A program made the position numbers and the translations under genes. Of a stretch of DNA of 64,000 nt, positions 1-10,141 are shown one piece after another. The stretch covers positions 124,001 through 188,000 of the forward strand of contig NZ_JACHBY010000001.1 in the NCBI RefSeq assembly GCF_014200495.1. Direction: 5' to 3'. This stretch comes from Mucilaginibacter geliditolerans (GTDB taxonomy: Bacteria; Bacteroidota; Bacteroidia; Sphingobacteriales; Sphingobacteriaceae). How positions within the stretch are numbered: the stretch's first letter is position 1; each line of letters starts with the position of its first letter. Below the pieces are notes generated by a model that worked only from the letters and a program-made list of their open reading frames with translations, did no database searches and was not told the DNA's origin.

Positions 1-1939
1 CAAAACCAAACGGAAACAGGGGAGCAGTAGATGAAAATACATAATCCTGTCCCGGTTTATCAGGCGTACCCGGATTGTGGTAGAAGCCTTTATTGGTGTT
101 TGCCATATTATAATACACGGGGATATGCCCGGTTGATTGCGGTATAGATACATTTAACCTGCCTGATGGATTTACTTTGCCGAAAAGTATATTGGCAATT
201 GCTGTCCCGCCCTTTTCGCCGGGATACCAAGCCTCGAGTATAGCGGGGATGTTTTCTTTTTCCCAGGCAATACTCCAGGGACGGCCGTTTACCAGTACGA
301 GTATTACCGGCTTGCCAGTTTTGTATAATGCTTGCAATAGCTCACGCTGTACGCCTTGCGGGTTGATGTCGGTTACGTCATAGCCCTCGCCGCAGGTAAA
401 CGGATCTTTAGGTTCGTTAGCCGGCAAATGCCCGTTCCAGCCCACACCCTGAAATACTACGCTTGTAGTGCCCAGTACCACCACAACAGCATCGCTATTG
501 TTGGCTGCATTCATCGCTTCATCAAAGCCGCTTTTATCATTCGCCATCAGGTCGCAACCTTTTGCATAGTTGAGTTTTATTTTATTGCCAACCAGTTCCT
601 TAATACCAGCCAATACGGTAGTGCCTGAAAGATTATCACGGGTCGGACTATAATCGCCATATTGAACCTGGTTTGCATTCGGGCCGATAACAGCCAGCAA
701 TTTGATGTTATTAATATTTAAAGGCAAAAGCTGCTTGTTATTTTTTAGCAGTATGATGGATTCTTCAGCTATCTGTTGTGAAAGCGCGATATGTTGTGGT
801 GTATGCACCCGCGCTTTTAGCTGTAAAGTATCAGGTGTTGCCTTTTCAAATAAGCCTGCTTTAAATTTTGCGGTAAGTATACGGGCCACTGCAGTATCTA
901 TCAATGATTCTTTGATAGCTCCCGATTTTACCAGTTCGATCAATTTGGGATAAACATCGGGTTGCGGTGATTCCAGGTCTACACCAGCCTTTAGGCCCAC
1001 CATGGCAGCAGTTTCCTTATCCTTTGCAACCTTGTGAAAGGTGTTCAGCATGATCAAGCCATCATAATCAGAAAACACATAGCCTGTAAAGCCCCATTCT
1101 TTTCTTAATATATGATTCAATAAAAAACTATTGGCATGTGCAGGTACGCCATCAATCTCGTTATAAGCAGGCATTACTGAATATATATTTGCCTGTTGCA
1201 CCGCTGCCTTAAATGGTGGCAATATCATAGAGCGTAACTCGCGTTCGCCAATTTCGGCTGGGGATAGGTTAATACCCGCTGTGGTGATACTATACGCGGC
1301 AAAATGCTTGGCGGTACACATCACTTTATCCTTACCAATGCCAACCCTGCTTTGTGCTGCCTCACCCTGCATGCCTCTTACAAAGGCAGTTCCCATTGCA
1401 GTTACCAGATAAGGATCTTCGGAATAACATTCTTCAACACGACCATATCTTGGGTCGCGGATCAGGTCAAACAAAGGAGATAGTGCCTGATCAACACCTG
1501 ATGAGGATGCTTCATAGGCAATCACCGAACCCATTTGCTGAATTAAAGCCGGGTTAAAGGTGCATCCCTGGTTTATAGCTTGCGGGAAGATGGTAGCGCC
1601 TGCGGCCAGTTGCCCGTGCAAACATTCGCCAATTTGAATAGGTGGTATGCCCAGTCTTGATTTTTCCCGTACTTCTTTTTTTGCAGCGATCGACTGTTTA
1701 GCTACATCGCCCACAGATAAAAAGGGACTGGCGCAAACACCATAAGCAATATCGCCATTCAAAGGTTTATCCAGATCAGAAGCAGTCATTTGCCCAATCT
1801 TTTCTTCAATGGTCATCCTGCTTAAAAGATCCTTTACCCGTGCCTGGATTGGCGCTTTTGGGTCTTTATAAACCTGCGCCTGTGTTATAGTGGTAAAGCC
1901 CAGTATTAAAATTAACAGTTGTATTCTTTTGCCCATCAT
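1..1939 (-). CDS. GH3 beta-glucosidase-like enzyme, secreted (3' end outside window)
   Basis: Reading from the ATG at 1939 gives about 646 residues before the window edge. A signal peptide (MMGKRIQLLILILGF, then ITQAQ) is followed by the GH3 N-terminal barrel, with RMTIEEKIGQM, GIPPIQIGECLHG and the nucleophile region GYVFSDYDG (Asp near residue 291), and then the GH3 C-terminal alpha/beta domain (ILLKNNKQLLPL, IAVIGPNA-type segment, GYD..D). The family hydrolyses terminal beta-linked sugars from plant oligosaccharides; the exact substrate (glucose, xylose) cannot be read here. The missing part should be the C-terminal FnIII-like domain. It starts 9 nt after the hexosaminidase stop, so it is the third gene of one transcript. 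Periplasmic or surface location is inferred from the signal peptide. Confidence 0.9.
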   Translation of the reverse strand, partial: MMGKRIQLLILILGFTTITQAQVYKDPKAPIQARVKDLLSRMTIEEKIGQMTASDLDKPLNGDIAYGVCASPFLSVGDVAKQSIAAKKEVREKSRLGIPPIQIGECLHGQLAAGATIFPQAINQGCTFNPALIQQMGSVIAYEASSSGVDQALSPLFDLIRDPRYGRVEECYSEDPYLVTAMGTAFVRGMQGEAAQSRVGIGKDKVMCTAKHFAAYSITTAGINLSPAEIGERELRSMILPPFKAAVQQANIYSVMPAYNEIDGVPAHANSFLLNHILRKEWGFTGYVFSDYDGLIMLNTFHKVAKDKETAAMVGLKAGVDLESPQPDVYPKLIELVKSGAIKESLIDTAVARILTAKFKAGLFEKATPDTLQLKARVHTPQHIALSQQIAEESIILLKNNKQLLPLNINNIKLLAVIGPNANQVQYGDYSPTRDNLSGTTVLAGIKELVGNKIKLNYAKGCDLMANDKSGFDEAMNAANNSDAVVVVLGTTSVVFQGVGWNGHLPANEPKDPFTCGEGYDVTDINPQGVQRELLQALYKTGKPVILVLVNGRPWSIAWEKENIPAILEAWYPGEKGGTAIANILFGKVNPSGRLNVSIPQSTGHIPVYYNMANTNKGFYHNPGTPDKPGQDYVFSSTAPLFPFGF

Positions 1940-1948
1940 TATAACAAA

Positions 1949-4252
1949 TTAATGAAACAGGTATGATGTTCCTGCAGAATTACCATCAGTTGTTTTTATG
2001 CTGATCAATGTTTGCTCACTATTTGTAGCATCAGCCAAATAATAACCGCTTATTGGGTATATGCCTTTTTGCAGATGCAAAATGGTTTCCTGTGGTTCAA
2101 CGTATTTGTTTTCATTGCCATTGATGATAACAAGGTTACCCAATAATATCAAAGGACTATTCTCGAAATCTGATGTGATCAGATAATCACCCTCCGCATC
2201 AATTTTAAGGTATCCGTTTAATTTAACCCAGGTATTAAACTGGCCGGGGAATGGCTTGATAAAGTCGCCCGCTTGCCAAGCGCCGGTCACGAAATTTTTA
2301 GCTGTATCCAATGTCGGATAGTTATTGTACGTGGTTCTGTACGCAAAATAACCCAGGCCTGGTTGCAGGTGAGGTGTATTTGCTAAAGGTTGTAGTACAT
2401 TAACATGTTTTATCGTGGCAATTTGTGTAATGGGTTTTGCAGGCGGACGTGTAATATATAACCTGATGGGTAAACTGTCTTTAAATGTCGAACTCAATAA
2501 TAATGGAAATGAATTAGCCACAACACTCGTATCAGTCTTCCCGGTAAAGGAATACCGTATCTGGGTACCATTTAATGGGTAAGTTATGGTTTGTGAATAG
2601 ATGTTTTTATTGGTGATCACACTCTTCAACCCATCAGCATTGGGTATTCGCGCATTAAGATGCCATAAGTTAAATAAACGATAATTGGCATACATGCTTT
2701 GTTCAAAGCGTTTAATATCCTTTTCGGATTTTGGTGTCCATGTTAATTCAGCTATACCGAGTAAACGGGGATAGATCATATACTCCAGGTGCTTATAGGT
2801 GCCGATTTTCTCTACCCAAATATTGGCCTGCGCACCTAATATGTATTTTGCCTCATCAGGCGTAAGTTGTTTTGATTGTGGCTCATAGTTGTAAACCATC
2901 TGCCAGCTCACCGGGTCGTTCCAGCCGATAGGTTCGGTTACTGCGTTGGCTTGTGGTGCATCAAAATACATTTGGGGCAGGGGAGTCATTATCACTTTAT
3001 GGTGCATTTTTGCAGCTATAATACCACCTTCTTCACCTTCCCAGCTCATTACAGTTGCTGATGGAGCCAGTCCGCCTTTTAATATCTCATCCCAGCCGAT
3101 CAGTTTTTTGCCGTTGGCATTCAGGAATTTCTCAATTCTTTTAATAAAATAACTTTGCACCTGTCCCGGCTCGGTAAAATGCTCCCTTTTCATCAGGGCT
3201 ACAGCGGTCGGACTTTTAAGCCAATCGGTAACCTCAGCCTCATCACCACCGATGTGTATATATTGATTAGGAAACAATTGCATTACCTCTGTAAGCACAT
3301 TTTCATAAAATGTAAAAGTGTATTCACTTGGGTCGAGCATGCGCACACGGTGTACTTCTCCTGTTGAATCCTTGCAGCCTAATTCCGGATAAGCAAAAAT
3401 AGCCGCCTCGCTATGTCCGGGCATTTCAATTTCGGGTAAAATTGTAATAAATCTGTCCTGTGCGTACTTAACAACTGCACGGATATCATCTTTGGTATAA
3501 AACCCATCCCGGCCTTCGTCATTCAGGTTGTCCAGTTTTCTGAATTTACCCTGCTTTGCGTAGTAGGCTATTTTAGCACCAATTTCGGTTAAAAGCGGGT
3601 ATTTATCAATCTGTATGCGCCAACCCTCATCATCGGTTAAATGCCAGTGCAAAATATCTAGTTTGTAATGCGCCATCATGTCGATGTATTTCTTTACCTC
3701 ATCAACCGTGAAAAAATGGCGGCTTACATCAATGCTCAATCCACGCCATTGAAAACGGGGTTTATCCGCTATCCGGCAGGCAGGAACGGCCAATGATTTA
3801 CTTATCGTGCCGGGTAATAATTGTATCAGTGACTGCACCCCATAAAATACCCCCGGTCCACTTCCTGTTATGATAATGCTTTTGGGCGATACCGACATCG
3901 TATAAGCACCTTTAACGGTATCGGTAGCCTTGCTCACTAATTGGATTCCGGCGTTTGGCGGAATTTGATCGTATGTCTTAATCTTTACATTTAACTGGTA
4001 AGTATCTTTTAAATACTGCTGTAAATAATTGCCCACAATTTGACTCTCTGCATCTACAGTAATTGTAGCCCCATCTTTTAAACTAAAAGAACCCTTTTGC
4101 TGAACAGCATTAACCGGTTGCGGAACGATATGTAATTGTGCAAACAGATCGCTGTTTGTTGTCAATATGAGGGCTGTTATACATAAAAATGCATTTAACA
4201 AACAACGATATTTAAAGCTCTTTTCGGTAGGATGATTTTCAGATAGGATCAT
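1949..4252 (-). CDS. Beta-N-acetylhexosaminidase, GH20, with C-terminal PA14-like domain
   Basis: 767-residue secreted enzyme. After an N-terminal hydrophobic signal comes the GH20b domain (residues about 40-165: LHIVPQPVNAV), then the GH20 barrel beginning FQWRGLSIDVSRHFF. The catalytic Asp-Glu pair lies in YIHIGGDEAE (D337, E338), and SWEGEEGG and NIWVEKI belong to the same active site. Residues about 640-765 (GLGYFAYRTTYNNYP ... GDYLITSDFENS) look like a PA14/sugar-binding module. The family removes terminal GlcNAc or GalNAc by substrate-assisted catalysis. It sits 70 nt behind the GH78 gene and 9 nt ahead of the GH3 gene, so the three probably act on one polysaccharide or glycan. ATG at 4252 was chosen because the signal peptide follows it. 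Confidence 0.94.
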   Translation of the reverse strand: MILSENHPTEKSFKYRCLLNAFLCITALILTTNSDLFAQLHIVPQPVNAVQQKGSFSLKDGATITVDAESQIVGNYLQQYLKDTYQLNVKIKTYDQIPPNAGIQLVSKATDTVKGAYTMSVSPKSIIITGSGPGVFYGVQSLIQLLPGTISKSLAVPACRIADKPRFQWRGLSIDVSRHFFTVDEVKKYIDMMAHYKLDILHWHLTDDEGWRIQIDKYPLLTEIGAKIAYYAKQGKFRKLDNLNDEGRDGFYTKDDIRAVVKYAQDRFITILPEIEMPGHSEAAIFAYPELGCKDSTGEVHRVRMLDPSEYTFTFYENVLTEVMQLFPNQYIHIGGDEAEVTDWLKSPTAVALMKREHFTEPGQVQSYFIKRIEKFLNANGKKLIGWDEILKGGLAPSATVMSWEGEEGGIIAAKMHHKVIMTPLPQMYFDAPQANAVTEPIGWNDPVSWQMVYNYEPQSKQLTPDEAKYILGAQANIWVEKIGTYKHLEYMIYPRLLGIAELTWTPKSEKDIKRFEQSMYANYRLFNLWHLNARIPNADGLKSVITNKNIYSQTITYPLNGTQIRYSFTGKTDTSVVANSFPLLLSSTFKDSLPIRLYITRPPAKPITQIATIKHVNVLQPLANTPHLQPGLGYFAYRTTYNNYPTLDTAKNFVTGAWQAGDFIKPFPGQFNTWVKLNGYLKIDAEGDYLITSDFENSPLILLGNLVIINGNENKYVEPQETILHLQKGIYPISGYYLADATNSEQTLISIKTTDGNSAGTSYLFH

Positions 4253-4322
4253 ATGTTAAAAATAGATTTAATATCGCATTTAAGTGTATATCAATGCCAA
4301 AAACTTAAATTGTAGTGCCTTT

Positions 4323-7091
4323 TTAGTGCTTAACCACAGGTACAGTTGGTTTATAAGTATAAACAAATGTGTAATCACCCGAGCCTATTGTTAATTGCAT
4401 CCCCGTATTGTTTTTTTGAATGTTGCTGATCTCGGGTACGGTATAAATATTATTGCCGCTTTCGGTTATTAGACCTGAAACTGAAGGCAGTACAATATTG
4501 GCTGTTGTATTTGGAGGGATAGTAACATTAAGTGTATATGTGCTGTCGGCAATGCTCCATGCTGATTTTATTGCGCCATACATGGTTTCCAGTGTGCCCT
4601 GAGCCGATGTAAGATGACGCCCAACATGCGGGGTGATCCATATTTTGTGAAAACCCGGCGAATTTTCATCAGTGCGTATGCCCGCGATATCCTTATACAT
4701 CCAATCGCCAATAGCGCCATAGGCGTAGTGGTTAAATGAGTTCATGGCCGGGTCCTGCAATGTGCCATCGGGTTTTATACCATCCCAGCGTTCCCATATA
4801 GTGGTTGCACCTTTGGTAACCGGGTAAAGCCACGATGGGTATGATTTTTTCATTAATAACGAAAAAGCGACATCGGTATAACCAAACCTGCTCAATACCT
4901 GGCATATGTAAGGCGTACCCAAAAAGCCGGTGGTAATGTGGCCGTCATAATCATCAATGTTTTGCACTAATCTTTTTATAGCTGATTCTCTTAAATTTTC
5001 GGGGAGCAGGTCGAAATTAAGCGCGAGTACATAGGATGTTTGTGTGCCCGATATCATCCTGCCGCTCGGTGTAACATATTCTGTTTGAAAGGCTTTTTTT
5101 ATACTGTTAAGTAATAAAGTATAGATCCTTACATCTTCATCCCGCCCTAAAACCTTAGCCGCATTAATTAGCAATTGGGTTGAATACGCGTAAAATGCCT
5201 GTGCTATCAGGTTTTTATCAGTGAGGGCAGCCCCGTCCTCATAATCAGTACCGGAATAAAAAAGCCAGTCGCCAAAGTGGTTGCCGGTATCCCACAGGTT
5301 ATTCCTGCTGTGCGATTGTATGTAGCTCACCCAGCTTTGCATACTTGCATATTGCTGCTGTAATATTTGTTTATCGCCGTAGGCCAAATAGATAGTCCAT
5401 GGTGCAATAGTAGCCACATCGCTCCAACCGGAGGCGGCAACATAAGTGCTATCCAAAACATTGGGTATTACATAGGGTACCGCGCCATTTTTAAGCTGAT
5501 CGGCAGAAAGGTCCTTTAACCATTTGGTGAAGAAGCTTGCTACATTCATATTAAAAGTTGCTGTACTGCAAAATGCCTGCGCGTCACCTGTCCAGCCCAT
5601 ACGCTCGTCGCGTTGTGGGCAGTCAGTTGGGATATCGATAAAATTACCCTTTTGCCCCCACTGAATATTATGCTGCAGTTGGTTTACCAGTTCATTTGAG
5701 GTAGAGAAGTTACCCGTTTGCCCCATGTCGGAATATAAAGCATAGGCCACAAAGTTTGTTGAATCGATAGGGCCAGTATAGCCCTGGATTTTCACATACC
5801 TGAAACCCTGGAAAGTGAAATGAGGCTCATAAGTTTCCGCATCGCCATCCTTGAAAACATAGGTGATCTCTTGTTTGGCAGTACGTAAGTTTTTATTGTA
5901 GAAGTTTCCTTTTTGATCGAGTACTTCGCCATGAAATAAGCGGAGTGTATCACCTGCTTTCCCTTTTAGCCTGAATTGCACCCAGCCAACCAGGTTCTGT
6001 CCGAAATCTACTACGCGGTCGCCTTCGGGTGTTGTTAATACCTGTATGGGTGTAAATTTTTCATGCTTTGTAACAGGGGGGCCATACATGGCGATCAGAT
6101 GATCTTTTATGCTATCATTTGTTTGTACGTTATCCCATTGACTAACGTTATAATCTGCACCTGACCAGCCTGGCTTTTCATTGCGGGCATCGTATAATTC
6201 TCCATCAAAAAATGATGATTTCAGGATCGGGCCATAAGTAACACGGCAATTCTTATCGGAAGTAATAATTTGACGGCTACCATTTTCATAAATCACTTCC
6301 AGCTGAAAAAGAAGTGCCAGTTTGCTGCCATACACATCCTTTTTACGATCATAAGTATAACCACGATACCAACCATCGCCCAAAGTTACACCTATGGCAT
6401 TATCGCCTTTTTTTATAGCTGATGAAACATCGTATACCTGGTACTGCAAACGTTTTTTATAGCTGGTAAAGCCAGGTGTGAAATAGTCATTACCAACTCT
6501 TTCATTATTCAATTGAGCCTCGTAAACGCCATGGGCTGTGATGTATAGATAAGCTGCCCTTATTGGTTTTTTGATGTTGAACTCTTTCCGGAACATAGGG
6601 CTTGGGCCGCCAGTAGTGTCGGATTTATAGGTGTCTTGTATCCAATGAGCTACCCAATCGCTACGGTTCAATAAGCCCATTTTCCAGTAATTGACCTCGC
6701 TCCAGCCCGATGCCTGGTTCTTATTATTCCATACCCGTACCTGCCAGTAACATTTCTCGCGTGAGATTAGTGCCGGGCCTTTATAGGGTACCTGTGTAGA
6801 CTGATCAGAATTAACGCGGCCCGATTCCCATATGAGTTTTTTGCCCTTGGTTAATAGCAGGGCATTGCTGCCAACCCTTATCTCATAAGCGTTTTGCCGG
6901 GTGTTTCTGATTAAAGAATAGAGTTTCCAGCTTAAACGCGGATTGCTGACATCAACTGATATGGGATTTGTTTTATATTCACAAACCATGTTGCCAACGT
7001 TTACCGGGTAGGTGAGCGTTTTAGCTCGGATGCTAAAAGGGATAAGTATTAGCAGTAATACTTTTGCACTTAGGGGTATTTTGTTGCGCAT
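4323..7091 (-). CDS. Alpha-L-rhamnosidase, GH78, secreted
   Basis: 922 residues with a signal peptide (KVLLLILIPFSIRAK). The order is typical of GH78: N-terminal fibronectin-like domain (NPRLSWKLYS...), Bac_rhamnosid_N sugar-binding domain (AAYLYITAHGVYEAQLNNERVG), then the (alpha/alpha)6 barrel with the signature DIPTDCPQRDERMGWTGDAQ, whose Glu is residue 496, and a C-terminal beta domain with WERWDGI and SFNHYAYGAIGDWMY just before it. The family releases terminal alpha-L-rhamnose from pectin (RG-I) side chains or plant glycosides. It is first in the minus-strand operon with the GH20 and GH3 genes. No SusC/SusD pair or sensor is in the window; they may lie beyond the left edge. Confidence 0.95.
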   Translation of the reverse strand: MRNKIPLSAKVLLLILIPFSIRAKTLTYPVNVGNMVCEYKTNPISVDVSNPRLSWKLYSLIRNTRQNAYEIRVGSNALLLTKGKKLIWESGRVNSDQSTQVPYKGPALISREKCYWQVRVWNNKNQASGWSEVNYWKMGLLNRSDWVAHWIQDTYKSDTTGGPSPMFRKEFNIKKPIRAAYLYITAHGVYEAQLNNERVGNDYFTPGFTSYKKRLQYQVYDVSSAIKKGDNAIGVTLGDGWYRGYTYDRKKDVYGSKLALLFQLEVIYENGSRQIITSDKNCRVTYGPILKSSFFDGELYDARNEKPGWSGADYNVSQWDNVQTNDSIKDHLIAMYGPPVTKHEKFTPIQVLTTPEGDRVVDFGQNLVGWVQFRLKGKAGDTLRLFHGEVLDQKGNFYNKNLRTAKQEITYVFKDGDAETYEPHFTFQGFRYVKIQGYTGPIDSTNFVAYALYSDMGQTGNFSTSNELVNQLQHNIQWGQKGNFIDIPTDCPQRDERMGWTGDAQAFCSTATFNMNVASFFTKWLKDLSADQLKNGAVPYVIPNVLDSTYVAASGWSDVATIAPWTIYLAYGDKQILQQQYASMQSWVSYIQSHSRNNLWDTGNHFGDWLFYSGTDYEDGAALTDKNLIAQAFYAYSTQLLINAAKVLGRDEDVRIYTLLLNSIKKAFQTEYVTPSGRMISGTQTSYVLALNFDLLPENLRESAIKRLVQNIDDYDGHITTGFLGTPYICQVLSRFGYTDVAFSLLMKKSYPSWLYPVTKGATTIWERWDGIKPDGTLQDPAMNSFNHYAYGAIGDWMYKDIAGIRTDENSPGFHKIWITPHVGRHLTSAQGTLETMYGAIKSAWSIADSTYTLNVTIPPNTTANIVLPSVSGLITESGNNIYTVPEISNIQKNNTGMQLTIGSGDYTFVYTYKPTVPVVKH

Positions 7092-7378
7092 AGTAATAAA
7101 TTCAGCTGGCTTTATGTATTATCATACTATGCATATCACTGCGGATTAGACGTATGGGTAATAATACAAAAACAATTATTTAAAAAGAAGTTGTAACACG
7201 TTTTGTTTTATTTTAAGCGTAAAAAATCTTTATATAGTACTTTTATTAGCTCCCGAAACTATATTGTTACATTATAATGAACAAGCCGGCTATTGCGCTA
7301 TATAAGAGTTACGTTGCATAGCGGTATAAGGTTTTTAATAGCCGGATATTAATTTAGAAAAATATTCTTATACAGCAA
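7092..7378. other. Intergenic region upstream of the glycoside hydrolase operon
   Basis: 287 bases between the GH78 start and the MtfA-like gene, both on the minus strand. It is AT-rich and must hold the operon promoter. I see no convincing TAnnTTTG element paired with an upstream TTG, and no repeat or RNA gene. Confidence 0.4.
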
Positions 7379-8146
7379 TTAAGAAACAGGGTTTTGCCCG
7401 AATATCAGGCTTAGCTGAGCGTAAATTTCAGGGTGCTTATGTTGCAGCTGATCAGGCTTCTCAAAAAAGTATTCGGAGGCTACTGCTAAAAATTCGGCTT
7501 CATTAGTTAATGCGTAAGGATTGATGTCGGATTTTCCTTCAGCAATGCGGTGCATTTCAACATGCATCATGTGGAGCCATGGGGCGGCATATTCATGAGC
7601 CATCAGATTTTCCGGGATGCCATCTGTTGCCCCGTCGGATTTATCGAGTAGGTGTACAAACTCATGTATGGCCGTATTCTCCATGCCGGCATTAGCCGAA
7701 AATCCTTTTGTTAATGCAGCGCGCGATAAGAGCATTTGCCCGTTCATATAGCCCGAACCTACCATGCCCAATATGCTGCGGTTCTCACCCTCAAACTGAA
7801 ATTCCTGATCGAAGGTGTCGGGGTAGAGGATCACATTGGTCAGGTTTTTGTATTTCCAGTTAGGGAAACCAAAAATCGGAACCACCGCGCTGGATGCGAT
7901 CAACACACGGTCGGTATCTGAAACTTCAGTGCCTACACCTTCAATATTGATGCCGTTTAAAAAAGTATCCACCAGTTTTTCAAACCGGACTTTGCCTGTT
8001 GCATCTAATTTGCGGTAATAAGCAACATTAGTTTCAAGTAATGCCTTGTATTGCTGTGGTTGGATGCTTACCTCAGGCCTATTTTTCCGGCGGAGAATAA
8101 GGTAGCCAGCAAGGCCGATTACAATGAATGCAATTATATATACCAT
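7379..8146 (-). CDS. MtfA-like zinc peptidase (M90 family)
   Basis: 255 residues: one N-terminal membrane segment (residues 1-16, VYIIAFIVIGLAGYLIL), then the M90 domain with the zinc motif HEFVHLLD (H161, E162, H165). The family is typified by MtfA, an aminopeptidase that titrates the Mlc repressor in E. coli; in Bacteroidota, which lack Mlc, its role is unknown. The segment GIEVEGVGTEVSD-type and VPIFGFPNWKYKNLTNVILYPDTF match the family core. Here the domain is membrane anchored, unlike the soluble E. coli protein. It probably stands alone, 49 nt after the M3 peptidase start region on the same strand. Confidence 0.8.
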   Translation of the reverse strand: MVYIIAFIVIGLAGYLILRRKNRPEVSIQPQQYKALLETNVAYYRKLDATGKVRFEKLVDTFLNGINIEGVGTEVSDTDRVLIASSAVVPIFGFPNWKYKNLTNVILYPDTFDQEFQFEGENRSILGMVGSGYMNGQMLLSRAALTKGFSANAGMENTAIHEFVHLLDKSDGATDGIPENLMAHEYAAPWLHMMHVEMHRIAEGKSDINPYALTNEAEFLAVASEYFFEKPDQLQHKHPEIYAQLSLIFGQNPVS

Positions 8147-8195
8147 GTTATAGTAGATGGCGGTTTATATAGCCACCGCTAAGATGGGGATTTAT

Positions 8196-10073
8196 TTAAT
8201 ACTGCGCATATAAAGCTTTTAATTGAGCGGTTTTATCACGCATTAGTTGCAATGCGCCGCTTAGTAAGGTGGTATTATCCAGATCGAACCCCATGAACTT
8301 TTTCAATAGCACATTTACAGGCGCATTAAAACCATTCTTTAACAACGCGGTATAATTTGTGGCGAATGTTTTAGGGTCAGTGTGCTGCAATTCATACAGT
8401 TTGCAGGTGACCAGCATGGCGTATAAATAATTCACATTGTACAAGGGATCGTCAAAAACTAAACGCTTGTTGATCCACTCGCTGTGCCTTTGTGGTTCAT
8501 TGGGGAAATAGATGTCATATTTATTCATGATGCCGGCATAAAGGCTGTCCACATCAGCCTGGGTATTGATGTTGCCGGCTGTTACACCATCATATAATCC
8601 CTGCTCAAAAGCACCTTCTTCTGCCGAAGTAAATACTTCCAGCGAAAGCTTGTCTAAAAATTGTTTGGTATAAAAGGCTTTGCCTTTAACTGTTGTGTCT
8701 TTCTTTTCCAAAGCATCAAGCAATAGTAATTCGTTCAGCATAGCATATGATTCAAACAGAAAATTAGGCCCCTGAACATATGATGGCACACTCAGGTTCT
8801 CACTCATCAGTTGTTCATGAATAGCATGACCGCCCTCATGTATTAAGTGAGATACATCGCTTAATGCACCACCATAGCTTTTCATATACAAGCTTTCCGG
8901 AACACGGGGGAAGCCTACGGAAGTAAACTCGGTTACCCGGTTTGGCCCCGGTGCAATATCCAGTTCGCCATTAGCCGGGTTAAGCAGATACGCAAAGTGT
9001 TGTACATATTCCGTACCCAATGGAGCAAGTGCATCTAAAACCAGTGGCCGTACCTGGCTAAATGGCAATGGTTGCCAGGTAAAACCCATTGGTAATGTTG
9101 TGTCCCAACTGTGTACATGGCTTATGCCTGTTACCCGTTTTACCTGGTCTGTTTGTAGCTGTTGGTAAGCCTTTAAAACATCGGCATGAGTGGTCATTTC
9201 TGTAAGCATTTGCTTTACGCTGGCCTCGGATAGTTGCAGTTTTCGGGCATAAGTTCTTTCAGGCGCGCTTTTAAACCCATAGGCTTTAAATAAAGCTGTT
9301 CTTTGTTTGGTAATATCTATCAACGTTGCCGCTAATATCTCCCCATGATTTGTGTAGGCCTGGTAGTACGCTGTCATGCCCATTTTTCGCAATAAACTAT
9401 CCGGGCTTTTTAAGAAGATTTGCTTGTCATTTACCGGGTTGTATTTTTTGCCGTTATAAGTAATACTGTCTGCCTTAACATTATCCATCAGTGCGTCATA
9501 ACGGTCGATAAGGTGGTCATCTAATAAGATGTTGATCAAATGGTCGTCGTGCGTTGATAAATTATGAGCTGCATTTTGTTTGGCCTGAGCCAATAGGTAC
9601 TGGTATTTTACTAAAAAATATTTGCTTAGTTGTGTATTGTTAATGGTAGTAAATGGTGTTTTTTGAAGGATACCATTGGTAGCATCTTGCAGTTCGTCAA
9701 TACTTTCATCTATCTTCTGGCCGGTGTGTTGTGCCAGGGTATCTTTGTTGTTTTTATAACAAACCAGCCGGTAATATTGCAAATGCCTTTGCAGCGAAAC
9801 CAGTAACGATTCATATCTATCTAAATGCGCGCGCAAATTATTCAGGTTCCATACAGAATCCTTATGGAAAGCAGTAGTGCTGTCTGATAATAATTTTAGC
9901 GATATCTTTTCATCCTCCTGGCTTTTAAAATATCGCGTTAGCTGAACATGAAAATCCTGTGCCTTGCCATCAAATGGGTCGTATTTTTGCGCATATGTGT
10001 TTGTAAACAGACATAGCAACCCAATAGTTAATGCAAAGGTTGATTTTTTCAGGGGGATATATGATGGAAGCAT
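8196..10073 (-). CDS. M3-family oligopeptidase, exported
   Basis: 625 residues with a signal peptide (LTIGLLCLFTNTYAQ). The zinc-binding motif is HLIHEGGHAIHEQ (H412, E413, H416), with a downstream Glu in SYAMLNELLLLDALE as in M3 thimet/oligoendopeptidase proteins. The N-terminal half is helical with no other motif I can name. Expected role: cleavage of short peptides in the periplasm. The next gene upstream on the same strand is an AraC regulator (gap 68 nt); a functional link is possible but not shown. Confidence 0.85.
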   Translation of the reverse strand: MLPSYIPLKKSTFALTIGLLCLFTNTYAQKYDPFDGKAQDFHVQLTRYFKSQEDEKISLKLLSDSTTAFHKDSVWNLNNLRAHLDRYESLLVSLQRHLQYYRLVCYKNNKDTLAQHTGQKIDESIDELQDATNGILQKTPFTTINNTQLSKYFLVKYQYLLAQAKQNAAHNLSTHDDHLINILLDDHLIDRYDALMDNVKADSITYNGKKYNPVNDKQIFLKSPDSLLRKMGMTAYYQAYTNHGEILAATLIDITKQRTALFKAYGFKSAPERTYARKLQLSEASVKQMLTEMTTHADVLKAYQQLQTDQVKRVTGISHVHSWDTTLPMGFTWQPLPFSQVRPLVLDALAPLGTEYVQHFAYLLNPANGELDIAPGPNRVTEFTSVGFPRVPESLYMKSYGGALSDVSHLIHEGGHAIHEQLMSENLSVPSYVQGPNFLFESYAMLNELLLLDALEKKDTTVKGKAFYTKQFLDKLSLEVFTSAEEGAFEQGLYDGVTAGNINTQADVDSLYAGIMNKYDIYFPNEPQRHSEWINKRLVFDDPLYNVNYLYAMLVTCKLYELQHTDPKTFATNYTALLKNGFNAPVNVLLKKFMGFDLDNTTLLSGALQLMRDKTAQLKALYAQY

Positions 10074-10141
10074 GTTAATGTATTTTAATCAAAAGTAGCC
10101 ATGCTTAAGTCTTCAAAATTGAATGAAATTAGCCCGGATTG

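Noticed and set aside
1354..1557. Plus-strand open frames inside the GH3, GH20 and GH78 genes
   Set aside because: All are antisense shadows of clear minus-strand enzymes with catalytic motifs.
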